Below are positions 56,216-64,000 of a DNA stretch of 64,000 nucleotides, piece after piece. Both the position numbers and the translations under genes were made by a program. Below the pieces are notes generated by a model. That model was not told the DNA's origin. It was given only the letters and a program-made list of their open reading frames with translations, and searched no databases. Position 1 is the first letter of the stretch. Each line of letters begins with the position of its first letter. Source of the stretch: an uncultured beta proteobacterium (lineage in GTDB: Bacteria > Pseudomonadota > Gammaproteobacteria > Burkholderiales > Burkholderiaceae_C); the NCBI GenBank assembly GCA_903838565.1, contig CAILZB010000112.1, positions 1 through 64,000 of the forward strand, given 5' to 3'.

Positions 56216-56860
56216 ATGAAAACAAAGCCCCTTTGCCACGCCATCGTCCTCGCCGCACTCGGCGCATCGTGCTTCGGCGCGGCCGCAGCCGATGCGCCCG
56301 CCACCACCGATCAGGTGGTGCTGCCCCAGGTCGACCGGCGCGACGTGCGCGTGCCGCGCTTCCCAACCAACGACTTCGAGATTGGCGCCTTCGCCGGCAG
56401 CTATTCCACACAGAACTTCGGCTCCAGCCCGGTCGTCGGCCTGCGCCTGGGTTACCACATCAGCGAGGATTTTTTCGTCGAGGGCGCGCTTGCGCAAACC
56501 AAGGTCAGCGACGCCACGTTTCGCCAGGTGCTGCCCGGCGGCATCTTCCCCGGCACGACCGAGAAGCTGAGCTACTACAACCTGTCGGTGGGCTACAACG
56601 TGCTGCCCGGCGAGGTGTTCGTCGGCAGCAAGAACGCCAAGCCGATGGCCTTCTACCTCATCGGCGGCGTGGGCAGCACCTCGTTCAATCGGCAGCGCCA
56701 GTCCACCTTCAACCTGGGCGCGGGTCTGCGCGTCTACCTCAACGACCGCTTTGCGCTTCAGTTGGACGTGCGCGACCACATGTTCTCGCTCGATCTGTTG
56801 GGCAAGCGCCAGAGCACGCAAAACCCCGAGCTGACCGCCGGCATCACGACCTCGTTCTGA
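56216..56860 (+). CDS. outer-membrane beta-barrel protein
   Basis: 214 residues. Signal peptide ends AAAA (near 24). A proline-rich linker is followed by FEIGAFAGSYSTQNFGSSPVVGLRLGYHI, then five more alternating strand pairs, and the final Phe of the family (GITTSF). The sequence resembles outer-membrane barrel domain proteins found together with DUF3570 or TPR clusters. Nine bases separate it from the SH3-domain gene. Confidence 0.75.
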   Translation: MKTKPLCHAIVLAALGASCFGAAAADAPATTDQVVLPQVDRRDVRVPRFPTNDFEIGAFAGSYSTQNFGSSPVVGLRLGYHISEDFFVEGALAQTKVSDATFRQVLPGGIFPGTTEKLSYYNLSVGYNVLPGEVFVGSKNAKPMAFYLIGGVGSTSFNRQRQSTFNLGAGLRVYLNDRFALQLDVRDHMFSLDLLGKRQSTQNPELTAGITTSF

Positions 56861-56865
56861 GAAGC

Positions 56866-57402
56866 ATGCGGGACATGAAAAACCTTCCACTCTCATCCGT
56901 CCAGCTTACGCGCCGCGGCGTCCTGCGCCAGGCCGCGACCGCTCTGCTGCTGGGCTCGGGCGCCGCACTGCAGGCGGCGGCGCTGCAGGCGAGCGCGCCG
57001 GACTTCACGCTGCGCAGCGTCGACGGCCCGAACCTGCGGCTGCAGGAACAACGCGGACGCGTCGTGATGCTGAATTTCTGGGCCACCTGGTGCGGCCCCT
57101 GTCGCGAGGAAATGCCGCAGCTGAACAAGCTCTACGCCAAATACCGCGCCTCCGGTTTCGTGCTGCTGGGCGTGAACGTCGACGACGACGCGCGCCATGC
57201 GGCCGACGTGGCCAAGCGCATGGGCGTGGCGTTCCCTGTGCTGCTGGACACGGACAAGGCCGTCACCACCCTGTATGCCGTGAGCACCATGCCTTCGACC
57301 CTGCTGATCGACCGCGACGGCCGCGTGCGCTATCTGCACCGCGGCTACCACGCGGGCTATGAAGACGAATACGACCGACAGATACGGGAGCTGCTGCGAT
57401 GA
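56866..57402 (+). CDS. TlpA-like thiol:disulfide protein with Tat-like signal
   Basis: 178 residues (start ATG at 56866; ATG at 56875 possible). The N-terminus TRRGVLRQAATALLLG has a twin-arginine pattern, so Tat export is likely. The thioredoxin fold carries FWATWCGPCREEMPQL (redox CGPC) and the cis-Pro loop VSTMPSTLLIDRDG. TlpA proteins reduce periplasmic disulfides or haem-binding Cys pairs; both lipoproteins upstream have Cys pairs, which fits cytochrome c maturation or repair. Its stop overlaps the next gene by four bases. Confidence 0.88.
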   Translation: MRDMKNLPLSSVQLTRRGVLRQAATALLLGSGAALQAAALQASAPDFTLRSVDGPNLRLQEQRGRVVMLNFWATWCGPCREEMPQLNKLYAKYRASGFVLLGVNVDDDARHAADVAKRMGVAFPVLLDTDKAVTTLYAVSTMPSTLLIDRDGRVRYLHRGYHAGYEDEYDRQIRELLR

Positions 57403-57626
57403 GGAATGCCCTCCGATGGACTGCCTTCATGCTCGCCGCCATGCTGCTTGGCGCGTGTTCGACCCAACCCTGGGTCAAGCCCTACGAGCGCGAACGCCTG
57501 GCCGATCCGGTCATGAACGCCGGACGCAACACGCTGGCGCAAAGAGACATCACGCATGCCCGCGAAGTGCGTGAAGGTGCGCGCGGCGCCACCGGTGTAC
57601 AAGGAGGCGGCTGTGGTTGCAACTAG
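57399..57626 (+). CDS. DUF4266 small lipoprotein
   Basis: 75 residues. Signal with lipobox LLGAC (Cys20), then WVKPYERERLADPVMNAGR, and the glycine-rich C-terminal tail GGGCGCN, which is the DUF4266 pattern. The family is small, of unknown function, and typically next to a DUF3570 gene. ATGA overlap with the TlpA gene. The end with CGC next to a final Asn may bind a metal or take a modification; this is conjecture. Confidence 0.85.
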   Translation: MRNALRWTAFMLAAMLLGACSTQPWVKPYERERLADPVMNAGRNTLAQRDITHAREVREGARGATGVQGGGCGCN

Positions 57627-58737
57627 AGCGCGAAGCGACAACAGATACGCCAGCCTTTTCAAGCGCCTGCTGGCGCTGTTGGGTGGCGTGCTCGCAGCCA
57701 ACGGTGCGCGCGCCGTCGACCTGCCCGCCGACCAGGCCGAAGTGCTGTACCACTCGTATGACGGTGGCGGCGTGGTCGCCAGCGGTCCGGCCTTGCTGGT
57801 GCGCAAGCGCCTGGCCGACACCGTATCGCTGTCGGCGAGCTACTACGTCGATGCGGTCAGCAACGCGTCCATCGACGTGGTCACGACGGCCAGCCCCTAT
57901 CGCGAGAAGCGCAACGAAGTCACGCTCGGCGCCGACTACGTTTACCGCGACTCGCTGATCTCGCTCACCACATCGAGCAGCCGCGAGCCCGACTACAGCG
58001 CGAACCGCGTCGGCCTGGACATCAGCCAGGAAACCTTCGGCGGCATGACGACCGTGAGCATGGGTTTCACCGCCGGCGCCGACACCGTGCGCAAGCACAA
58101 TGCGCCTGAGTTCCACGACAGCGCCAACCACTGGCAGTACCGCGTGGGCGTGTCGCAGATCCTGAGCAAGCAGTGGATTGCCAGCGTCAATGTCGAGGCG
58201 CTGGCGGACGCGGGATTTCTTGGCAGCCCGTATCGCGTGGCGCGCGTCTTCGGCTCCGCCGTTGCTGAAAACGACCCGCGCACGCGCTCGGCGCGCGCCA
58301 TCCGATTCGGCACCGTCGGCGACCTGGGGTCGGACGACGCCGTGCATGCCGACTACCGCTATTACTGGGACACCTGGGGCATCAAGGCGAACACCGTCGA
58401 GCTCGGCTACAGCCGCTACTTCGGCGGCAAGCGGTGGCTGGCCGACAGCTTCGTGCGCTACTACAAGCAGCAGCACGCGCTGTTCTACAGCGACAACGCA
58501 CAGGCGCAGACCAGCTACGTGTCGCGCAACCGGCAGCTGGGCAGCTTCACCAGCCCCAGCCTGGGCGCGACGCTGAGCTACAGCTTGCGCAAGGTGCCGG
58601 GAAGCTACGACGCCCAGCTCATCGGCTCGTACCAGTACGTGCATTTCAGCTACAGCGACTTCACCGACATCCGCACCGGCAGCCTCTACAGCTACAGCGC
58701 CAACGTGCTGCAGTTGAATCTGAGCGCCACTTTCTAG
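57613..58737 (+). CDS. DUF3570 protein, outer-membrane-like
   Basis: 374 residues from a GTG at 57613, which has AAGGAGG five bases upstream inside the 3' end of the DUF4266 gene (14-base overlap); the frame opens earlier at 57556. A signal-like segment (LFKRLLALLGGVLAANGARA) precedes VDLPADQAEVLYHSYDGGG, typical of DUF3570. The rest is a long run of alternating strands and ends LQLNLSATF with a terminal Phe, suggesting a barrel. The function is unknown. ApbE, TlpA, DUF4266 and DUF3570 have been seen together before, to my knowledge, in surveys of flavinylation loci. Confidence 0.85.
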   Translation: MVATRARSDNRYASLFKRLLALLGGVLAANGARAVDLPADQAEVLYHSYDGGGVVASGPALLVRKRLADTVSLSASYYVDAVSNASIDVVTTASPYREKRNEVTLGADYVYRDSLISLTTSSSREPDYSANRVGLDISQETFGGMTTVSMGFTAGADTVRKHNAPEFHDSANHWQYRVGVSQILSKQWIASVNVEALADAGFLGSPYRVARVFGSAVAENDPRTRSARAIRFGTVGDLGSDDAVHADYRYYWDTWGIKANTVELGYSRYFGGKRWLADSFVRYYKQQHALFYSDNAQAQTSYVSRNRQLGSFTSPSLGATLSYSLRKVPGSYDAQLIGSYQYVHFSYSDFTDIRTGSLYSYSANVLQLNLSATF

Positions 58738-58748
58738 AGAGTTAAACC

Positions 58749-59315
58749 ATGTTTCATCGATACCGGAATGGGATGGCTGGCGTGTGCCTGGCCTTGTGCC
58801 TGTGCAGCGCCTGGGGCGCTGACGCGGTCAGCACCGCAAAGGCTGCGGTACCACCTGTGGCGGCAGCGAGCGCGCCGCTGGACGCTCGCATCCAGGACGT
58901 CAAGAGCGAGGTGATCCAGCTCAATCGCGACCTGCTGGTGCTGGAAGAAGAACTGCTGTTCCCGGCGAACACACAGGTGGCGGTGTTCGTCTCGATGGAT
59001 GTGGGCAAGATGTTCGAGCTCGATTCGGTGCAGGTCAAGCTGGACGACAAGCTGGTGGCCAGCTACCTCTACACGCCGCTGGAAGTGCAGGCGCTGCACC
59101 GCGGCGGCGTGCAGCGCGTCTATCTGGGCAACCTGCGCACGGGCACGCACGAGCTGGTGGCCTTGTTCACCGGCAAGGGCCCGCACGAGCGCGACTACCA
59201 GCGTGGCACGACGCTCAAGTTCGACAAGGACACGCAGGCCAAGTTCATCGAACTGCGCATCCGCGACTCCTCGGCCAAGCTGCAGCCCGAGTTCGACGTC
59301 AAGCTCTGGCAGTAG
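58749..59315 (+). CDS. exported hypothetical protein
   Basis: 188 residues. Signal peptide (ends WGADA), a short Ala-rich linker, a helical stretch DARIQDVKSEVIQLNRDLLVLEEELLF (probably coiled coil) and then beta-rich sequence with VAVFVSMDVGKMFELDSVQVKLD. It matches the general pattern of small exported proteins beside DUF3570/TPR clusters. No specific function. 11 bases after the DUF3570 stop and 6 before the TPR gene: clearly the same operon. Confidence 0.7.
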   Translation: MFHRYRNGMAGVCLALCLCSAWGADAVSTAKAAVPPVAAASAPLDARIQDVKSEVIQLNRDLLVLEEELLFPANTQVAVFVSMDVGKMFELDSVQVKLDDKLVASYLYTPLEVQALHRGGVQRVYLGNLRTGTHELVALFTGKGPHERDYQRGTTLKFDKDTQAKFIELRIRDSSAKLQPEFDVKLWQ

Positions 59316-59321
59316 GCGCGC

Positions 59322-61205
59322 ATGATCCTGAACCGATTCGCTCGCGTGAAGTTGCGCCGCTGCGCGCTGGCAGCAGCGGCGGCGTTGGCGCTCGCAGGCG
59401 CAGCCGCGGCCGACGAACCCTTGCGCGAGATCCGGGACCCGCATTACGGCGACACGCTGTTTCACTATTTTCAGGACCACTACTTCACCGCGCTCACGAC
59501 GCTGATGGTGTCGCAGCACTTCGGCCGGGTGGCGCACCATGCGGACGAGGCTGAGGTGCTGCGCGGCGGCCTGCTTTTGTCCTATGGCTTGCAGCGCGAG
59601 GCCGGCGCCATTTTTGAAAAGCTCATCGACCAGGGCGCCTCGGCTGCCGTGCGCGACCGGGCCTGGTATTACCTGGCCAAGATCGCGTACCAGCGCGGCT
59701 ACCTGGAGCAGGCGCAGCAGGCGATCGGCCGCATCCAGAACCCTCTGCCCGCTCCACTGCAGGAAGACCGCGTGCTGCTGCAGGCGAATGTGCTGATGGC
59801 GCGCGCCGATTACGCAGGCGCGACCGCCTTGCTCGAGGGCGTGGACGGCAAGGCGCCGAGTGCGCGCTTTGCACTCTTCAACCTGGGCGTGGCGCTGATC
59901 AAGGCCGGCGACGCGACGCGTGGCACGGCCGTGCTCAACGCGCTGGGTCAGCAGACAGCGCAAGACGAGGAAATGCGCAGCCTGCGCGACCGCGCCAATG
60001 TGGCGCTGGGTTTTTCCGCGCTGAACGAAAAGCAGCCGCTGGCGGCGCGCGCCTACCTGCAGCGCGTGCGTCTGCAGGGCCAGCAGGCGAACAAGGCGCT
60101 GCTCGGTCTGGGTTGGTCGAGCGCGGCGTTGCAGGAGCCGCGGCAGGCGCTTGTTCCATGGGGCGAACTGGCGCAGCGCAGCAGCAGCGATTCAGCCGCA
60201 CTCGAGGCGCAAATCGCCCTGCCCACTGCCTGGGCCGAGTTGGGCGAGTACGGCCAGGCACTGGAGCGCTACCAAGCGGCCATCAGTTCATTCGAACGCG
60301 AGAACCTCGCGCTCGACGAGTCGATCACTTCGATCCGCTCCGGCAGCCTGGTGGACAGCCTGATCGAGCACAACCCCGGCGACGAGATGGGCTGGTTCTG
60401 GAGCGTGCGCGAGTTGCCCGCCGTGCCGCACCCCGATCATCTGCTGCAGCTGCTGGCGCAGAACGAATTTCAGGAAGCGCTGAAGAACTACCGCGACCTG
60501 CGCTATCTCGCGCGCAATCTTGATGCCTGGCGCGAGAAGATCTCGGTCTTCAGCGACATGCTGGCGACCCGGCGAAAGGCCTTTGCCGAGCGCCTGCCGC
60601 GGGTGCAGGCCGAGGTCAAGACCAGCGCGATGGCGGCCCTGCGCCAGCGCCGCGACAGCGTCGCCTCTGAGGTCGCGCGCGGTGCGGGCGCGGGAGAGCC
60701 CGCTGTCTTCGCCGATGCCCGTCAGCTCGATCTGCTGCAGCGCGTGGCGAGCGCCCAGGCCACGGTCGCAGGGTCCGACCCCGAGCTCGAGCCCTACCGC
60801 GAACGCATACGCCTGGCCGCGGGCGCCCTCAGCTGGCAGCTGGCACAAGACACGCCGCAGCGCATCTGGAATGCACAAAAGGAGTTGCGGGCCGTGGACG
60901 CGCAGTTGCTCCAGGCACAACAGCGTGACGCCGCCCTGACACTGGCGCAGCGCGACGAGCCCGTGCGTTTCGACGCCTTCGAGCGCCGCATCGCAGCGCT
61001 CGACCCCTTGTTGCAAACCATGGCTTTGAGCGTCGCAGCGCTGACCACGGAACAGCGCACTGCCGTGCAGGAACTGGCCGTGGCCGAGCTGCTGCAGCAA
61101 AAGCAGCGCCTCGCGGCCTACTCGGCACTGGCACGCTTCGCCCTCGCGCAGCTGTACGACCGTGCCAGCGCCCAACCGGAGGCACCGCATGCTGCGACGC
61201 CCTAG
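59322..61205 (+). CDS. exported tetratricopeptide protein, first of two
   Basis: 627 residues. Signal peptide (ends GAAAADEP), then mainly helical TPR-like repeats through ~330 (AGAIFEKLIDQGASAAVRDRAWYYLAKIAYQRGYLEQAQQAIG, for example, split over two helices), a DESITSIRSGSLVDSLIEHNPGDEMGWFW linker and a helical C-terminal region rich in Arg/Ala/Gln (~420-610), possibly coiled coil. No catalytic motif. A periplasmic scaffold is likely. It overlaps the next TPR gene by 17 bases. Confidence 0.78.
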   Translation: MILNRFARVKLRRCALAAAAALALAGAAAADEPLREIRDPHYGDTLFHYFQDHYFTALTTLMVSQHFGRVAHHADEAEVLRGGLLLSYGLQREAGAIFEKLIDQGASAAVRDRAWYYLAKIAYQRGYLEQAQQAIGRIQNPLPAPLQEDRVLLQANVLMARADYAGATALLEGVDGKAPSARFALFNLGVALIKAGDATRGTAVLNALGQQTAQDEEMRSLRDRANVALGFSALNEKQPLAARAYLQRVRLQGQQANKALLGLGWSSAALQEPRQALVPWGELAQRSSSDSAALEAQIALPTAWAELGEYGQALERYQAAISSFERENLALDESITSIRSGSLVDSLIEHNPGDEMGWFWSVRELPAVPHPDHLLQLLAQNEFQEALKNYRDLRYLARNLDAWREKISVFSDMLATRRKAFAERLPRVQAEVKTSAMAALRQRRDSVASEVARGAGAGEPAVFADARQLDLLQRVASAQATVAGSDPELEPYRERIRLAAGALSWQLAQDTPQRIWNAQKELRAVDAQLLQAQQRDAALTLAQRDEPVRFDAFERRIAALDPLLQTMALSVAALTTEQRTAVQELAVAELLQQKQRLAAYSALARFALAQLYDRASAQPEAPHAATP

Positions 61206-64000
61206 CAGCCTGGCCGCGCTGTGCCTGCTCACGGCCTGCGCCAGCCAGCAACAAGGAACGCCCGACAACGAGCCCACGCTGGCCAGCCTGAGCGCGCGCC
61301 CGCTGGCGAGCACCAGCGCGACTCCGGTGCGCGCCGACGAAGCGCAGGCGATCGCGGCCTACACCCGGTTTCTCGAGATCGCGCCGCAGGCGCCACAGCG
61401 CGCGGAAGCGATGCGGCGCATCGGCGACCTCGAGATGGACCTGGCCGACAAGCGCGCAGGCACAGGCGAGGCGCTGCAGGCCGCCGACTACCGCGCCGCG
61501 ATCAAGCGCTACCAGGACTTTCTCAAGACCTATCCCACGGATCCGGCCAACGACCGAGTGCTGTATCAGCTGGCACGCGCCCACGATCAGGGCGGCGAGT
61601 TGGAACTGGCACTGCAGACGCTGGACCGGCTGGTGAAGGAGTACCCCGCCACCGCGCTGCGCGACGAGGCGCAGTTTCGCCGCGGCGAGCTGCTGTTCGC
61701 GGCCCGCAACTACCCCGGCGCCGAGAACGCCTATGCCACGGTGCTGGCCTCCGGTGTGGCCGGCCCCTACTACGACCGCGCCCTGTACATGCACGGCTGG
61801 TCGCAGTTCAAACAGGGACGACTCGACGACGCGCTGCATTCCTTCTTCGGTGTGCTGGACCTGAAATTGGGTGGACGCAACAGCGACGCTCCGCTGGAGA
61901 GCCTGACGGGCCTGTCGCGCGCCGAGCGGGAACTGGTCGAGGACACCTTTCGCGTCACCAGTCTGAGCCTGGCCAACCTGCAGGGTGCCGACGCCATTGC
62001 GGCGTACATCGACTCGCCCGCGCGTCGCGGCTACGAGTTTCGCGTGTACCAGGAACTCGGCGAGCTCTACCTCAAACAGGAACGCGTGAAAGACACGGCC
62101 GACACCTTCGGCCTGTTCGCGCACCGCAACCCGCTGCATGCCCAGGCGCCGATATTGCAAGCCCGTGTGATCAGCATCTACGAACAAAACGGATTCCCCC
62201 AACTGGCGCTTCAAGCCAAGAAGGACTACGTCGCGCACTACGGGGCAGCAGGCGAGTTCCGGCGTGCGAATCCGCAAGGCTGGGAAGCGGCGCAACCGCT
62301 GGTCAAGACTCACCTGGCCGAACTGGCGCGCTACTACCACGCCAGCGCGCAAAAGAGCCGGGCGACAGCCGACTATCAGGAGGCGGTGCACTGGTATCGC
62401 ACTTACCTGGAGGAATTTCCGACGGACCCGCAGGCAGCGCAAAACAACTTCCTGCTGGCCGAACTGCTGTTCGAAGACGCGCGCTATGCAGAGGCCACCG
62501 TCGAATACGAAAAGACGGCTTACCAGTATCCGGCCCACGAGCGCGGCGCGGACGCCGGCTACGCGGCCCTGCTCAGTCTGGCGCAGCAGCGCAAGCAGCC
62601 CCAGGCCGATGCGGTGGCGCTGCAGCGTGCCGGTGTGGACAGCGCGCTGCGCTTTGCCAGGACCTTCCCCGGTGACGCACGCGTGGCATCGGTGTTGGCT
62701 GACGCCGCCGACACGCTTTATCGCCTGCACGAAAGCGATCAGGCGCTCGCCGTGGCGCAACAGTTGCTGGACCTGCCCTCGCGCGCCACCGACGCCCAGC
62801 GCCGTGTCGCCTGGACTGTGCTCGCGCATGTGGCGTTCGAGCGCGGCGCCTTTGCTCGCGCTGAAGCCGCCTACACCGAGGTGCTGCAACTCACACCACC
62901 GAACGACGCGGCGCGCAATGAGCTGGTGGAACGCCAGGCGGCGTCGATCTACAAACAGGGCGAGCAGCTCCGCGCCGATGGCAAGCTGCCCGAGGCCGTG
63001 ACCACTTTCCAGCGCGTCGCCAGCGTGGCGCCACTCTCTTCGGTGCGGGCCAGCGCACAGTACGACGCGGCCGCCGCGCTGCTGGCGCTCAAGGACTGGG
63101 CGGCTGCGGCACGACAGCTGGAAGATTTCCGCCAGCGCTTTCCCGGCCACGCACTGCAAGCCGAGGTCGGGCCGAAGCTGGCGCTGGCCTACACCGAGCA
63201 GGCGCAATGGGCCAGCGCGGCGGGCGAGTTCGAGCGCATCGCCGCAAGCGCCAAGGACTTGACCCTGGCGCGCGACTCACTCTGGCAGGCGGCCGAGTTT
63301 TATGACAAGGCCGGCTCGCGCGCCGCTGCGCAAAAGTCCTATGAGCGCTACCTGGTGCAAAACCCCAAGCCGCTGACGCCGGCGCTGGAGGCGCGATATC
63401 GGCTGGCGCGTATCGCAAAGGACAGCGGCAATGCTGCGCGTGAATTGGCGCTGATGAAGGAGATCTTCAACGCCGACCAGAACGGCGGCGCCGAGCGCAG
63501 CGATCGCAGCCGCTATCTGGGCGCCAATGCCGCACTGGCGTTGGCGGAACCGGTGGCGCAGGCCTACCGCACGATCGCGCTCAAGGAGCCGCTGCAAAAG
63601 CAGCTCAAGCTCAAGAAGGCCAAGATGCAGGAGACGCTCAAGGCCTACGCCGTGGCCAGCGACTATGGCGTGGCCGATGTGGTCACTGCCGCCACCTTCC
63701 AGAGCGCCACGGTGTACCGCGATTTCGGCAAGGCGCTGATGAATTCAGAGCGGCCGAAGAAGCTGAAGAAACTGGAGCTCGAGCAGTACAACGTGATGCT
63801 CGAAGAGCAAGCCTTTCCGTTCGAGGAAAAGGCCACCGAGCTGCACCAGCTCAACGCCCGTCTCGCCACCCAGGGCATTTACGACGCCTGGGTCAAGCGC
63901 AGTTTCGACGCGCTGCGCGAATTGCTGCCGGTGCGTTATGGCAAGAGCGAGCGCGTCGATGAAAGCAGCCTGACACGCTCCGCGCTTGAGCTGGAAAAGG
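61189..64000 (+). CDS. TPR lipoprotein, incomplete at window end
   Basis: Starts with ATG at 61189 (GGAGG 61179-61183 upstream) and remains open to the last base, at least 937 residues. Lipobox LTAC (Cys16) after MLRRPSSLAALCLL. TPR-like helix pairs repeat throughout: AIKRYQDFLKTYPTD, ELALQTLDRLVKEYPAT, AVHWYRTYLEEFPTDPQAAQNNF, AYTEVLQLTPP and AQKSYERYLVQNPKP are recognisable. Repeats of this kind appear in BamD/YbgF-like and gliding-motility-type scaffolds. It could hold components at the inner face of the outer membrane. What follows beyond the window (possibly a TonB/ExbBD-type energiser) cannot be seen. Confidence 0.78.
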   Translation, partial: MLRRPSSLAALCLLTACASQQQGTPDNEPTLASLSARPLASTSATPVRADEAQAIAAYTRFLEIAPQAPQRAEAMRRIGDLEMDLADKRAGTGEALQAADYRAAIKRYQDFLKTYPTDPANDRVLYQLARAHDQGGELELALQTLDRLVKEYPATALRDEAQFRRGELLFAARNYPGAENAYATVLASGVAGPYYDRALYMHGWSQFKQGRLDDALHSFFGVLDLKLGGRNSDAPLESLTGLSRAERELVEDTFRVTSLSLANLQGADAIAAYIDSPARRGYEFRVYQELGELYLKQERVKDTADTFGLFAHRNPLHAQAPILQARVISIYEQNGFPQLALQAKKDYVAHYGAAGEFRRANPQGWEAAQPLVKTHLAELARYYHASAQKSRATADYQEAVHWYRTYLEEFPTDPQAAQNNFLLAELLFEDARYAEATVEYEKTAYQYPAHERGADAGYAALLSLAQQRKQPQADAVALQRAGVDSALRFARTFPGDARVASVLADAADTLYRLHESDQALAVAQQLLDLPSRATDAQRRVAWTVLAHVAFERGAFARAEAAYTEVLQLTPPNDAARNELVERQAASIYKQGEQLRADGKLPEAVTTFQRVASVAPLSSVRASAQYDAAAALLALKDWAAAARQLEDFRQRFPGHALQAEVGPKLALAYTEQAQWASAAGEFERIAASAKDLTLARDSLWQAAEFYDKAGSRAAAQKSYERYLVQNPKPLTPALEARYRLARIAKDSGNAARELALMKEIFNADQNGGAERSDRSRYLGANAALALAEPVAQAYRTIALKEPLQKQLKLKKAKMQETLKAYAVASDYGVADVVTAATFQSATVYRDFGKALMNSERPKKLKKLELEQYNVMLEEQAFPFEEKATELHQLNARLATQGIYDAWVKRSFDALRELLPVRYGKSERVDESSLTRSALELEK

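Noticed and set aside
60829..63207. 792-codon minus-strand frame across the TPR genes
   Set aside because: Shadow frame; the plus strand has continuous TPR repeats with a lipobox and a ribosome binding site.

Overview
This window looks like a chromosomal segment of a high-GC betaproteobacterium, most likely of the Burkholderiales (Comamonadaceae-like). The reasons are the strong G/C preference at third codon positions and the gene orders (TPR protein-lolB-ispE-tRNA-Gln-prs-rplY-pth; nadK-recN next to hrcA; mutM and mutY beside a dynamin-like GTPase). No rRNA, CRISPR array, integrase or insertion sequence was seen. The taxonomic placement is inference.

Layout. 0-3 kb: 3' part of an AidB-like acyl-CoA dehydrogenase, an alpha/beta hydrolase and an exported zinc phospholipase C/S1-P1-nuclease-like protein. 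3-9 kb, minus strand: MTA/SAH nucleosidase, a REP-like palindromic element, acyl-CoA ligase fadD, and the proton-translocating transhydrogenase pntAB. 9-19 kb: nudJ-mnmA, a CWC-type Cys-rich protein, glycolate oxidase subunits glcE-glcF, a YCII-like protein, an orphan ModA-like binding protein, glutathione peroxidase, EamA and DedA membrane proteins, alanine racemase and htpX. At 19.3-19.6 kb a CAU-anticodon tRNA gene is interrupted by a group I intron of the Azoarcus tRNA-Ile type. 19.6-34.2 kb is housekeeping: hrcA, nadK, recN, rapZ, mutY, dynamin-like GTPase, mutM, TPR protein, lolB, ispE, tRNA-Gln, prs, rplY and pth, plus a KTSC protein. An outer-membrane barrel protein follows.

35.0-43.8 kb is the least explained part. 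A divergently transcribed HTH/Cys-cluster protein is followed by a VirD4/TraG-like ATPase, a ClpP-like serine protease with a complete predicted triad, a single-pass membrane protein and three small or exported proteins. A convergent M41 (FtsH-type) metallopeptidase, whose AAA domain has lost its ATP-binding motifs, closes the block. No conjugation, relaxase or type IV secretion genes accompany the ATPase. This is my main candidate for an undescribed system.

43.9-50.5 kb holds a YfhL-type ferredoxin, a four-gene dipeptide/nickel-type ABC transporter without a binding protein, and an iron-uptake locus (cupredoxin-like protein, FTR1 permease, exported protein) behind a promoter that overlaps a Fur-box-like palindrome.

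50.8-64.0 kb is a long, tightly packed cluster for the cell envelope: an ApbE flavin transferase, a ~995-residue PD40/hydrazine-synthase-alpha-like lipoprotein with haem-binding motifs, a second lipoprotein with a CX4CH motif, two predicted outer-membrane proteins (one with an SH3 domain), a TlpA-like thioredoxin with a Tat-like signal, a DUF4266 lipoprotein, a DUF3570 protein, and three TPR or coiled-coil exported proteins. The last of these runs off the window end. Together they suggest an extracytoplasmic redox/flavinylation system anchored in the outer membrane; its substrate cannot be read from the sequence.
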